From Sphagnum magellanicum (taxonomy: Eukaryota; Streptophyta; Sphagnopsida; Sphagnales; Sphagnaceae), in contig CM038907.1 in assembly GCA_021904315.1 (NCBI GenBank), forward strand, positions 23,195,223 through 23,259,222: a stretch of 64,000 nucleotides of DNA. Reading direction: 5' to 3'. A program made the translations under genes and the position numbers. The first letter of the stretch is position 1. Every line of letters begins with the position of its first letter. Positions 38,201-52,000 of the stretch are shown piece by piece. The notes under the pieces are model-generated. The model was not told the DNA's origin and did not search any database. It was given only the letters and a program-made list of their open reading frames with translations.

Positions 38201-40082
38201 AATTTAGCTTTAATGGTTAATATTGAAGGTAGTACCCACATTGAATAATAAGTTTGACAAAAACATACATTATTTTTAGACATGTTGAAATTTTCAAAAA
38301 ATATTTTCTTAAAAGATTTTTTTTGTCAAGAAAAATGAAACATCTTTTGGAATATTTGAAAATATTATTATTTTTGAAATAAAATTTTCAAAATTAAATG
38401 ATTATTCAACAAAGAATTAACAAACTTGTCATTCAACTATTGTACCTTATTATGGGGTCACAATTGTCCTCAACCCATTGAAATGAACTTGGACCTTCCA
38501 TGGTTGTGGAACTAGTTAAGATACGGAAGTGAATAGGTCACAAGAATGAAATGGTGAAAAAATTAGATAATAATTTATGATTTCTCTGAGCAATATAAGA
38601 CATTGGTTGATTTCACGTCATTGTGGACTATTGACATCATTCATTTCATATAACATTTTGGTCACATGGAAATAGAAAAATGAAAAACAAAATGGAACAA
38701 AATAAAAATACATGCCACTAAACTTGTGCATCCAAAAAGGGTAAGCAAAATTGGAACTTTATTGGTAGTAACAATCATACCAAAACAAAGGGGGACATTG
38801 AATATTATCTTATTTTCTTTTTGAAACTTATGCAAGGTTTGCCAAGTAATTAAAGTGATTATTCATGCATATTGTGCCCAAACACTGTGTAATGAGCATG
38901 AATAGTTATTTTTATTTTTAATAATTTGCTATCGTTCTTACCACCTAATTTGAGTTGGCTATATATATATATATATATATACATAGCTTACTTTTAGAAT
39001 GAATTGAACCCACTATCACTTGCAAGGTGCATGCCACAATTCCATAATATTTGGATTGACAAGAATAATAATAATTGATGGGATATTGGGGTTCAACAAC
39101 CTAGTACCATCATTAGTAGCCCAATGGCAAAGCTATGTTGTTGTACATGGGCATGGGCAACTTCAACATAAATTAAATTATTATGTATTTTGTCAACTTT
39201 TTCAAAAAATTATCAGCCCTCTAATTGAAAATTCCCAACTTTTAAAAAATCATTTGTTGAAGTTCAAATTTTGGTATGATATCACCAAAATTGAAGGAAC
39301 TTAGGTATATAAATTGAATAACCTTGCAAATTTTGTTTGATTTTGGAATCACAATTTCAAAAGTTGATGCAAAAGGTCTATGTCCCAATGCATGAATTCA
39401 AAGGTAGGTATTACTAATGTATTGTCAATTACATCTATGAAATAATTTTACACATCCATGGCATATTGACATTAAGAATATGTGATTGTATTGAAATATA
39501 ACATTGTATGTTTTGGTGTATGAAATGTTTTAAATAGATCACATAGTTTCAAATGCCAACAAGTGGCTCAATTTATGCAATGACAAATTTAATTTTCATT
39601 GTTTTGGGTGACTTTTTAATATTGATAGTTTTGTTTGTAAGATGGATTTTTATAATAGTCTATATTGCTTTGGAAATAAGAAATTGGCATATTGTTGCAT
39701 AACTAAATGAATTAAACCCAAAACAAATGCACACATATTGATTTTATAACCCTTAGTGTGTGTTGGTTTGATTTTCAAAGGTTTATACACATTTTTAAAT
39801 GAACAAAATAAGATTGGAATAAATAGACCTCTAATTAATTATGAAACATGGATATGAAATTATGTGTCTTCTCTCAACTTGAACACAAATTCAAATAACC
39901 ATATTAGTGCAATCTCCAATCAAGGATACAAAATTTGAAATTATTACATTAACATGATTAACTTTAACATATTGGATTTCAAAAATTTGTCGCAAAATTG
40001 ATCAATGTACATTTTATTTAGAAATATTATTTATGATTATATTGAATCCAATTAATAAGTGAACATTCCTAATAGAAGAATA
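35234..40082. other. AT-rich spacer between GT61 and CFAP57
   Basis: About 4.8 kb with no recognised gene. 35234 to about 35800 probably includes the GT61 3' untranslated region. The remainder is A/T-rich with short homopolymers and an AT run at 38959-38981. No coiled-coil coding segments were found here that could be missing CEP290 exons. The 64-94 codon open frames (for example 37392-37586 on the minus strand and 39020-39304 on the plus strand) lack similarity. Confidence 0.6.
38959..38981. repeat. (AT)n microsatellite
   Basis: A short uninterrupted AT run in spacer DNA. Confidence 0.8.
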
Positions 40083-43000
40083 TCAACGTTCTTTTACATC
40101 TTTAGTTAAAGATGGTGCCAAATTTTGGTGTGGAATAGACATATGCTTGGATACAGATCCATCGTGCATGTAAGGTTTCATGATCTTTGTCAAAGGAATA
40201 GGATTTTTGGTTTGTTCTTGGATTTGCTCTAATTTGCGAGGCTTCGATTCAAACTTCCCACAAATGTTGGGTGATGGTGAACGTGAAGACCTCCTTGAAA
40301 GTCGTCCACCAATGGGTGCTTGTGAAATCAATTGATGAATTGTTGGACTTGGGCTAGATTGCTTAGATGATTCGAGCATTTGCATTAGTGTGGAGGATCT
40401 TGATCTATGATGCTTTGTAACATCTAATGACAAATGTGCCACTTCTCCCTGCATGCCAATTTCAGTCACCAACATCACGTCGTGGATTCATGACAATTAT
40501 ATAGAAAATTTGCTAGAGACGGTTTTGTACAATTTTCATGTTGGAAATTATTTGTGTTTTAAATTCAACATTCAAAGGAGGACCAACCACCTCCTACAAG
40601 AGAATTGACAACAAAAGATTCAAGTCAATAGAAAACTCATGAAAATTTAACATTTGATACCCATTTATTGTCCACATGGTTTGAATGGATAAATCAAAAC
40701 CTTGCATGTTTGATTATTTGAGATGAAAGAAAGAGAACCAACCAAATATATTTGCATCAACAAAATTATTGATTCATTTGGTGAAAATTCTCAAATGCCT
40801 CTGATTTTAGCTTTCTATGAATTAATGTTCAATATTTCAACTTCGATATCTATAAGATTATACAATATTTATGATTACAATCCTTGTGCAATGATTTTTT
40901 TTTTCAATTTTTTGATGTTGTGTTATTGTCTAGCATCCCAATTAGAGAGATTGAACATTGAATGGCAATGTATTTTAAGAACTTATCTAAATATTTTATA
41001 AACTAGTTTGAGAATTGCTACCAAATTAAAATCAGAGATGAAATGTGACAAAAAATATTTCAAAAAAATATTTCTTCGAAATTGGGGATTTCTTTTCAAG
41101 AGAGGAAATTTTTGCAAAACATTTCCTTTATACTTTTTCTTTTTTTTTTTTGCATCTTCACAAAAATTTGCACCAACAAAGAGATGCATAGTAGTGATTT
41201 TTTCTATTGATGTTGCCCAAAATTTTTTTTTTTTTCTATGATTGTGTTCTTGACATGTCAAAATTACATTAGAAATAGATTTGAACCCAAAATAAGCATG
41301 GGAAAGCCTAAAGAGGTATAATATTTTTAGGTTTTTTGAATTTGGATTTACTTGGAGTGCCTTGATATGATATGCCAAATTTCGAACATTTTGATTTGCA
41401 TCAGAATAGTCTTGTAATAATTTCACATTCTCTTCCATATATTTTATTACATGTCTACGATGCTCATTTTTCCTCGCAACAATAGACCTCTTTAATACAA
41501 CCACAAAATTCTCAAGTGTTTCCCTGTATAACCATTACAAAATAAGTAACGCATTTGTAATGATATTTTGTAATGCATTTGCATATGATATTTGCAATTG
41601 TTATGTTGCATGAGACAAAAAAACAACTTTGCACTAAGCCCACAAGACAAATTACGAATTGATTTGGACAAGAAAATTGAAAAACCCAAATACTAAAATT
41701 TAACAATTTCAAATGGATCAATAAAAGCTTGACCATAAAAGTTGAGTTTTATTTATTGAACATAATGGTTCTAGATAGGATGTTTATTATAACAATGTCA
41801 ACCATGCTTATAATAATTTAAATATAATAGTTGAATGTTTTGTCATGTTGATGTACTAGGCTCGGTCTCCTAATGATCAAATTCAAGGTTATTTGTTAGT
41901 CTCAAGTTTATGATTTATGTGGCCTTGTCAAGTATTTCACAAGTCTATTTTGAGTCGTTTGATTCTCAAAAGCATACGTAGTAGCTAGTAGTAGCTAGCA
42001 CACCAAAAATACCTTTCATGCATTATTTGCTCATGTGTTTCAAAACCATTTGCTTTCATTGTTCGATGCATGCCTTTCACATATATCATGTAGAGATCTT
42101 TGATAAGTGATGACCATTCTGTCTTGTCATGCTTCTCAACAATTTGGCGAAGGGTTTGGATGAATGCATTGATGTACAAATCCAAACCATTAAGCTTGAT
42201 ATAAATTGTTTGCATTTCAGATTTTCGAACTCCCAACTTTGCTTTAAGTTGATTCTTTCTTTCTTGGGCCTCTTTTATTTCTTTCATATGACTTGCCTAT
42301 TAGCAAACAACTTTACATTTATTATTAAATACTTAGCATTTCCACCAAGCTTGAATTTATTGCAAGAAGGAAAGTTCAAGATGAATTGTTTCAAGGTAAA
42401 AATGGGGTTCATAATGTTCTAGAACTTTATTCATGTAAATATCAATAAATTAATGAAAATTTACCTGATATTCTTCCATCTTTCTTAATTTACATTGTAA
42501 TTCAGCCACTTCATTTTCCATTGAGCTTTTTAGCAACTGCCATGAATGCACATCAAAGGTTTGGAATGCACATTTCATTTTATTTTATTTTTGGTGTGCA
42601 AATTATTTAAAAAAAACATGGCAACTCTAATTTCTCACACCTTAAGCCTAAATTTTTTGTTTGGGCTTTGTGGAAATAGGTGAACATAAGTAGATTAGAA
42701 TTTGGTGTTAATTTCAATGATTTCTAAAAATTAATCAAAGTAGTCATATGCATCACAACCATATGTGCACTAACTTGAATTTATCATCATGGAGTCGTGA
42801 TTCACAATTTGACATAATATTATAAATTAATGTTGACATCCCAAAGTAATAGTATGTGTCATTCAAGATATTTTTAATTCAAACCTGTTCAATTCTTAAG
42901 TCACGAACAAGGGACATAGTGTATTGGTCCTTTTGGTGCTTCAACAAGGAATTTCCTTTTTCATGAGTTTCTAGCAATTGTTGTTTGGTGTAAGCTCGTT

Positions 43001-46000
43001 GATGATCCAATTCAAGCACTAGTTTTTGCAAATTCAAATTTTCCTATAAACCCACAAGCAACAATTGTTTCATTACAAAAATAAAATGTTAAACAAGCCA
43101 ACCTTTCACCAAAGAAAACACTCAAAATCTATAACTTCAACAATGACAAACAAGACTTTAGGACTTTTCAATTGAAGTTTAATGTATTAATTAAATGCAT
43201 GACTAAACATCACTTTATAATCGAAGCAAGATGGAACGGTGCACATGTTTATTATGATTGGATAGTTTTTACATTCGTCAATAATCTTACTTCTTGTAGC
43301 TCTTGTAAATTGGCATTGTTCCCCTTCTCGTCTTCTTCCAACTTATCAATTTGTGCTTGAAAATTCATATTCAATTTTTTCTCATGTGCAAGCCTATCAA
43401 GTGCCCATGCAAGACGACCTCGTTCCTTTGCAATCCCTTTTGTTGATCGATTGAGAGCAGAATCCATCTCCTCGTCAGTAATTTGCATGTTTATGTCATA
43501 ACTTTGCTAGATATCATAAGATTGAAACTAGTCAATTTGCAATCTTCATGAACAAAATAATGTATAACAATTTCATTTTCACTAATCTTTAACCAATTTG
43601 CAGTATATATAAGTTACTTCATGCTTTGATATTTGTATGGTAGATTGGAAGCTAGGTATACCCAAAGAAGTAGGCCTTTCCTCAAGAAGATGTGTTGTTA
43701 ATATTTTTTCTAACAAAGTAACATATTAATACGCCATGTGATACAAAACTATATGGTCTATAATGTCCATATTAATTTTTTTGCAGGCTTTTAGGTAGTG
43801 TTCTTTTGTGCTGAATTTTGATCATTTGGCAAAAAAACAAAATTCAAATATTTATTTATTTTTCAAATAGTCCTTTTTTCAAAGAAATCATCAAAAATTG
43901 AGAAAAATCTTTAAAATTGCCATGTTTCTACTACACATCAAAAAATTGAAAGAAATAACATTATGGACCAAGTTCTGCATGAAAAAGTGCTTAATCCTAT
44001 ATCCTATACTCTTAATGTTCATCAATTCACTTATTTTTTTATGAATATTGGTAGAGGAATAAAATCCATATAATGGAATTCAATAAATTGGACACATTAT
44101 TCAACAAATGTTCAAATTGAAAAAAAGGACATTGTTCCAAAACTAAACATTATTACACCCTAAAAATTTTAAGTATTAGTTTTCTATTTTGGATGTGGAT
44201 ACTTTTGGATTGCTAAGTAATGGGTGAAATTATTGGGCTTTTTTTCAAAGGAATTAGAAAACCCAACTATGTTCATGGATTTTCCTAATAATTGGTTTAA
44301 TAATCCTTCCTATTTGAATTGGGTTGGTCATTTTTTGTAACATCTAACATCCAAGCTAGTGGTGAATTAAATGGACAATTGACCACTTTGGAAAGTGGCC
44401 CTATCTCCTAGAGCCATAATATTATAACTTGAAATTGTTTGTTGTCTATGAATTTGCTACATGTATGCAAATTGCACGATTAATCTCAACATCTAAAAAT
44501 CAAATTTTACTTATATTATATTACATCAATTTCATCCATTACAACTTCTAAATGCATGTGGTGGATGGCCATAATAATTACTATATATGATTGAAGTGCA
44601 TTCACGTGTTGTGTTCAATATTTGCAAAATGTACCACATTTGTTTACATCAATGAGTATATAGAACACATAATTATAACTTAATATTAATTGATGATGTT
44701 TGAGATAACCAACGCATAGCTTGCAATCACATGTAATCTCAAAGTCTCTATATATAATGGCGTATATCCAATGCAGCCTCGTAATTATCCTCTCCATGGG
44801 GTCATATGTTCAACTTGAATATGATCACTTCTTAATCTATCCCTAGAAGAATTGTATGTGTAAAGATGTAAGATCAAATAAGAAAACAAAGAATGCATTG
44901 ATTTTAATCAAACAACAAACCTTATAATTCATCACATCTTTGTCACAAGCTCCTTTCAATTGTTGAATCCGCGCGTCAGCATTTGCATTAACAGCTTCCA
45001 ATGCAAGTTGAATGGTTCCCAACTTTTCAAAGAACTCTTCTTGGTTTTCCTTCATTTGAGCTTTCATTGCATCTTTCTCTCTTTGTACTTGCTCCTTGAC
45101 TATGTTGGACCTCTTGAGCTCTTCATCAATCTTGATCATTCATGTTGATGTGGGGCAAATTTGAGAATTGAAAGTTTCATTATGAGAAATAATCATGCGG
45201 CGATAGACAAATGCCTTAATACACATGGACCACCAATCTTCATTTCATAGGTGTATAGCATATATATATATATGATATGATGCAATAAACAATTTCTCCC
45301 CATTCTCCTATGATGTCATGCAAGTGTGAAATTGTCTCTTTCTTTTGCATTTGTATTTAACTGAATTTTCACGTGGATAAGATGTGTAAAACACTCGAGA
45401 TACTAATAAAATTTGCCAATTAAATAAAAAGTAATTTCAAGTGGGATTTTTTTTGAAGTATCACAAAAACAAAACTTAGACATCATAGGATAAGGAAAAA
45501 CAAAAGAAGGGATTTGATCCGATTTCACTCACTTAATAACTGACCCCTTGCACACTCCCCTCTATTTTTCATGATACCCGGTAGATACCCAGTTGGGTAT
45601 CACAAGAAAGAAATGAAAAAAAAAAAATTTCTGGTAGTGCTTTGCATAGAGTAATGCCCTTAGAGCATCTCCAGCGGTGCTTAGTATGTGATCCTGCAGA
45701 GTAAAAAATTGGATGAAGAAAAGGTAAAACATGTGCCAGTTTAGCTCAGCAAAATGGTTTTGGCTCAGCATAATTGTACAACAATTTGCAGTGGCTCTCG
45801 TCAAAGGCACAGCAATTCTGTGCACCTACAGAAAACAGTGTAATAAATGTGATCTGACTACTAATGAGTGTTTCTAATTGGCCCATCCATCATAATGATT
45901 GGTCCAGGTGGTTTGCTATTAGTAGTTCCCCCCGACCTATTTGCTGTCCCAGTTTCGGTTTTATGGGTGGGGTTGCGAAAAAGTAAAGAACTAAAACTTG

Positions 46001-49000
46001 GATGTGAAAAATAATATTTTTTCAGCGTCACATACTAAGCACCGCTGAAGATGCTCTTAGAGCCCTTTCAGGAATGCCAGCTCCTTGGGTACACATGGAA
46101 AAACAAATTTCTTAGTGTATGTGGAGGGCACCTTATATTCATGAATTTTCCTCCTAGCAAGGAGTAGGTTTAGGGTTTAGGGTTTATGTTACACCTACTC
46201 TTTAAGTAAGTTATGCCAACTCAATGAGAGCAATCCATGAATGTCGAGACAATTGAAGAGCTGCAAATGCACCTTATGTTGGTAATAATTTTGCATTTCT
46301 GTCAAGCTTAACGCTTGTGCATCCACCAAGCTTTGAATTGTGGTTTGTGTGTCACTCTCTGCCATTTGAATGCGTGTCTCCAAATGTTGAGCTTGGGATA
46401 ACAAGTCATCTTCGATTCTCTTGTGTAGTTTATCTTGCTCTTCAAGGATCCTTTGCCTTTCTTGCTCATCAGCTTGCTCTTGAAGATTCATTTTGTCAAA
46501 TTCAATCTCCAACTGAGACTTGATTTCCTAATATCAAGATCATAAAAATTCATCAATGGTTGCTCTAAATTAAAATAAATGTGAAAAGCTTGTAAAGGGG
46601 AATGATTAATTTTAGGCATGATGAGTTTAAATATACCAATTTTTGGCATTCTTGATTATAAAAAAAGATATTTTAATTAAGAAATTCAAAAGTAATTTAT
46701 TAATGCCAAATTCATTCAAGGGGAACAATATATTGATCATTTGATAACTCAACTCTAATTAAATTGGTGTTTTCCATTTTATTATGCAATCATCATATCC
46801 ATGCCCCCCACAAGTATAAACACAAGCGTAAATTACACATGAAATTTTCTTTGAGTCAATAAATAAATAAAATCATTAATTAACTCATTTAAAAAATATT
46901 TTTCACAATTCAATAGAGTTTGACACATGTGCATTACTACCTCGGATGCCAACTTTAACTCCTTATAGTCATCTTCCATTATCATCTCAAGGTTTGCAAG
47001 GTCATTTTCATCACATGGTGGTAACTTGGAGAGAATTGGAAGAGGAAGTTGTTTGCTTGTATAGGACTTTTGCTTGAGTGCGTTTATGGCAAATATTAGG
47101 ATGGAGCCATATTCGGATCCCATTAACACCAAACTATGTTTCTCATCAACAAATAGGCCAACGATTGTTCCTAGTGACACAATAATAATAATAATAATAA
47201 TAATAAATTCATTATCTCTACCAATAGAGATGAAAATTAATAATACACAATTGCTAAATTTTCAAACATCATAATTGGGTTCACATTTTTTTAAGTCGGT
47301 TCAAATTCAACATCTTTAACACTTTAAGTGTGATCTAGATGAGTAATTTTCTTTTCTTTTATTTTCTGGCACACTTTTGAAAACATTACGACCTCAAAAA
47401 AAATGAAAAGGGATATTCAGTGACAATTTTTTTTTTTCATAAAAAAATTATTTTCCAAATGTTTAATTTATATTAAAATTTTAATTTTGGGCAATTTTTT
47501 TCGCCAGTTTTCTACAATTTTGACAGCTTTCTGGAAACTTTTCACCAACTAATGCTAAAAAAAAATGTTTATGGGATGGTCAATAATGATTTCTACACCA
47601 TAAAACTGAATAATAATAATAAATTAATAAAATAAAATAAAATAAAATAAAAACCAAGCAAAATTTTTAAAATAAAAATAAAAACACTGCTCTAGATTAT
47701 TACATTTCCTGTGTGAAAGTAAAGATTTTCATGCTTGCAAAATGAATATATAACTTATAACCATGTGATACCCTCATATATATATATATATAACTTACCC
47801 ACATTGATATGCTCCTCCCATATAAGGGTTGTTTTGTCCTTTGATGGTGGCAATCCATATAGAAGCATGTCTCCTGTTCCCGTTGTTGCTATGAGCAATC
47901 CTTTGTCAAACATACCTACAATCCGAGTTGCGCCTTTGGACCTTGTTTCACATTTAACCGCCGGCCTGCCATCACGTTTGAATATGATCAAATGTATGTA
48001 TGTATGTATGTGCACCACATCACATGAGAAAAATGTTGGTGGATTAGTTTTGTGGTACATAAAGCTCAAGGCCATGGTTTTGGTTTAGGGTTTTATCGTA
48101 TGTAAAAAGACTTGTAGGATTTTGATTACTTAAATTATTTTTTCCCCTATGATACTAGGTGGGTATCTATCGGGTATCTAGTGGGTATCATGGGAACAAT
48201 TTTGAAATGGAGCACAAGTGTTTCCAAAAATGAATTGGCCCCAAGAGAGAGAGAGAGAGATTGGGCATTACATTTTGTTTGAAATTCCCCACTCTTCAAG
48301 GATGAAAAAGTGAGGAACTTAGCCTCCAACTACACTAAAAACAAGGGATGTGTCACGCTTTGGCCTTGTCATTTACGAATAAAAAGTATCTTAAAGCAAA
48401 AGAAGAATTGTGGAAACTCAAATATTTCACCATGCCAAAATTCAATCTTCAAAAAATCCTCTTAAAGAAACCAAAATCCTTCAAAGATATTATAACTCTA
48501 TAACCTAATCTCAAGTTTCAACACATTGAACCAAAATCTTCATATAAAAATAGACCTATTATTACCTAGGTGCCAAAATCCATTAAGCTACTATATACTC
48601 TATAATGAATCTAAACACACTATCCTTACCTTAGTAGGCAAGGCCAAAAAAAAGTCCTACAAGGTCTTTACAATCTAAGCAATAGTTTGATTTTTGTATG
48701 TTGGTTCCTTTCTTGGGATCTACCCACAACAATTTTGGAACTCTTCCTTTGCTTTTGGGGTTTAGGGTTTACCACACATGATGAGATGCCAAAGAAAATA
48801 AAGGCCAAAAAAAATTGCTTGGTTTGGTTTAGTTTCAATTTGTACCACATCTTTCTAAAAGTTACATAATGGAAGTGCACAATTATACCACAAATCAATT
48901 ATGGTTAATGTTGTCGATATGGGTTTTGTGGAGGTAAAAACATGAACAAATAAGGTGTCAAAATACCTCAACATTACAATCCAATCGCCAAAAAAACTAA

Positions 49001-52000
49001 GATGAAATTTACTCATCCATTTATAGCTCAAGGCATTGAAACCTATTTTGATGGATACTTGTGTTAAAAGACCTGAATATAAGATGTGCAAAACTAGTCC
49101 CAACCCGTTCTTGGTTGTCGAGTCTAGTGTACATTTTGCTCGGGTCCAATTGATAATCCGGATTCGAGAATAATTCGGGTAGGACTTGTCGTGAGGTAGA
49201 TATTTTGTCGGTGTCAAAAATACGTAGGGGTATGTTAGGCCCACATGCATATATAAATTGCCTACTTGGCTCATACGAAATGGAGGTGTAAATAGAGCCT
49301 TCGTTCACATGTTTGGAATAGCCCGAATATTCGTCCATGAACCAGCTAATCATGACCCCATCTCTGTCGGTTGTAGCCAAATAAATGGAGTCGAAAGACC
49401 ATGCAATTGCCAATATTACTCCCTTATGACCCTGCAATGGAATTTTGTTGCTAAGAGCAGAGCTACGAACCCAAAGAAAATTATTTGGCAAAATATAGTT
49501 GAAGAAAAGTCAAAAAAATGCCGGTTTGGCTCAGGAAAATGGTTTTGGCTCAGCTAGCATAAGTGCACAGTTTGCCATGGCTGGTAAGGCGCAGCAACGC
49601 TGTGCACCTGCAGACAAACTCTGATAGATGATACGATCTGACTTCTGATCGGTGTTTCTGATTGGCCAATCATAATGATTCGTCCAGCTGGTTTGCTTTG
49701 CTGTTAGTAGTTCCCTACCTGATTTGCTGTCCCTGTTTCGGTTTTATGGGTGGGGTTGCAATGCAAAGAAAAGTAAATAACTAAACTTGGATGTGAAAAA
49801 TAATTTTTTTTGCAGGGTCACTCATACTGAGAACCCTTGGAGATGCTCTTGGTCCTTCTTTACCCTCCATCAAACTCTCACCAAAACATGAATTAAGTAA
49901 AGTAAAGAGATAATAGAACAAGGGGGGGACCTTCAATGTTGCAAGAAGTGTCCATGTGTGAGATGAAAACACATCAATGCTTGTTCCATATGCCACGGCC
50001 ACTAAGTGCTCACTTGGACTGAACCGCATTTGTCGAACATCTTCCCTTTCAAATTCCGTTAACAGCATCTGTTGTCTGTGCACCAGTGCTGGGCGGTTAT
50101 TAGAAACAGGAACATACCCTTGGTGGTTATCACGATGGGTTGTACGATTCATAACCCATGATTCTCAAAAAAAAAAAAAAAATTCAAAGTAACCAATTCT
50201 GGTATATAATCACAATCCTCAATTTAAAAAAAAAAAAAAAAACAAATATCCAACCAAAAAACTTGAAGTGCTTTCATAAAACCTCAACATTCTAAAAATA
50301 ATTTAAACTAGTGATTCTTTGATTTTGATTAAATTTTCTCAAAGAACTGGATCCAACGGTTCTTTGAAAATTCAAATACCTGCACAACACAACACAATCA
50401 CATGGATGTTATTAAGTAAATTGGGGGTTTTTTTTTTTCCCTTCTTGCATTTGATTGAAATTACTCACTTGTTGCCCATCAAACGATAAACCTTGATTGA
50501 TTTTGTGAAGGCCACAAGTAATTCAAAACAATTTATTGCCACAACGAGTGGGTTTTCATCAAACCTACAAAACCAAAAGCGTCAAAAGAAGTGTCAATTT
50601 TAGACAATTTAATGGGAAGAGATTAGAGATTAGAGTTTTAAATAAAAACATTGTTCCATATACTTGGTTGCTTTGAATCAAATTGAAGCATTCCAAATAA
50701 GTTTATGGAGTAAAGGACTTAAATCATAATCACCTCCACAACATTTCACAAGTCAATCGAATATAACTCCAAACACTCACCACCTTGTCACTCCCACAAA
50801 CTACAACAAGCATACGTTGCAAACACACATCCATGTCCACCACCGCACTAATTGTAAACACTATTCACCCACCCATCCCCATCCCAATTTAGAAACTTAA
50901 CCAACAATGTCACCAAATTTTGATCATTAATTTTGCCAACTTATTATTTCAAAAGGAAAATTTTAAAGCATGTAATGACTACAATCAATTGTGTACCTAA
51001 TCAATTGTGATATCTAGTAGTCAACCTTTCAAGCGTGAGTTAACATAATGTTTATGTTTGGATCTTGCGTTTGCAATTAAATAGGAAAATATTGAAATTT
51101 TTTGGCAATGGAATGTGTTATGAAATTTTTTAATGTTTTATTATTAGCAGTAAGCTTGAACTAGTTTAACTATATATGAAAAAAAAAATTATAATCTTTG
51201 TTAAAAATTCAAAGCTCCGAATGTTTATTATAAAAATGGCATATCTCTTGGAAAGAAATTGACTCTTCATTAGACATGAGCTTGCATGTGGACAAAACTT
51301 GGGAAGAACAATAATCATAAACTTATAGTAGTCCAAGTACATTAATTCAAAATGTGCTTTACATACGACACATGTTGAACAAGTATGAATTTAGATGTCA
51401 ATCCAAGAAAGGTTAAGCCATATTATTATCTTTTTAAATTATTGAAATGAATAATGTAAGATTGATGTGATTCAAGTTTTTGAACCACAAATTGTATTTA
51501 ATTGTCCTTGTGCAAACCAAAATAGTGATGTGTTTGCGATGAGGAATAACAAGTTTGTGTGCACGAGGACATTAAAATGCATTTACAATTATATCCACAA
51601 TAGTTGTACCATTTCTTTCTAGATTTGGTCCATGTGAAAAAAGGCTCGTTTAAACAATTTTTACATGATACATGAGTTTAAGTGTTATCTATAGTAGGTT
51701 CTCAAACCTGGCAATTTTTTATGATCTTCAATATTCTTGGCAACAATGGGATCATCACTTGCACCCAAATCAAGTCTTGCCACATTCTCACCCTTCACCA
51801 ACAATTCCAAAAAAATTGGTATCGATTAACCACTTCCTTGTTACATAATTTTACAATTTTTCAAACAAGGTTTAAAACAAGGTTCCAAGCAAATTGGCAA
51901 AACCTTTTTATAGCAACCAAAAGCAATATTTTGTGCATTGAACCCCAAATGCACCTTTTGTCAAACACATAATCAACTACAAAATATGTAAATTAAGCTT

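Noticed and set aside
40983-41504. One long 173-codon exon on the minus strand
   Set aside because: Only 41523-41352 aligns with CFAP57; the rest is intron 21 readthrough ending in lysine-rich AT sequence. A GT donor sits after the KALQ codons.
48141-48340. Extension of the dispersed repeat into a full LTR retroelement
   Set aside because: No gag/pol-like frame, primer-binding site or second LTR is visible nearby, so only the repeat itself is annotated.
48855-49274. 139-codon minus-strand frame overlapping CFAP57 exon 12
   Set aside because: It is a different frame of the same strand; the overlapping frame carries the WD40 motif and fits splice phases.
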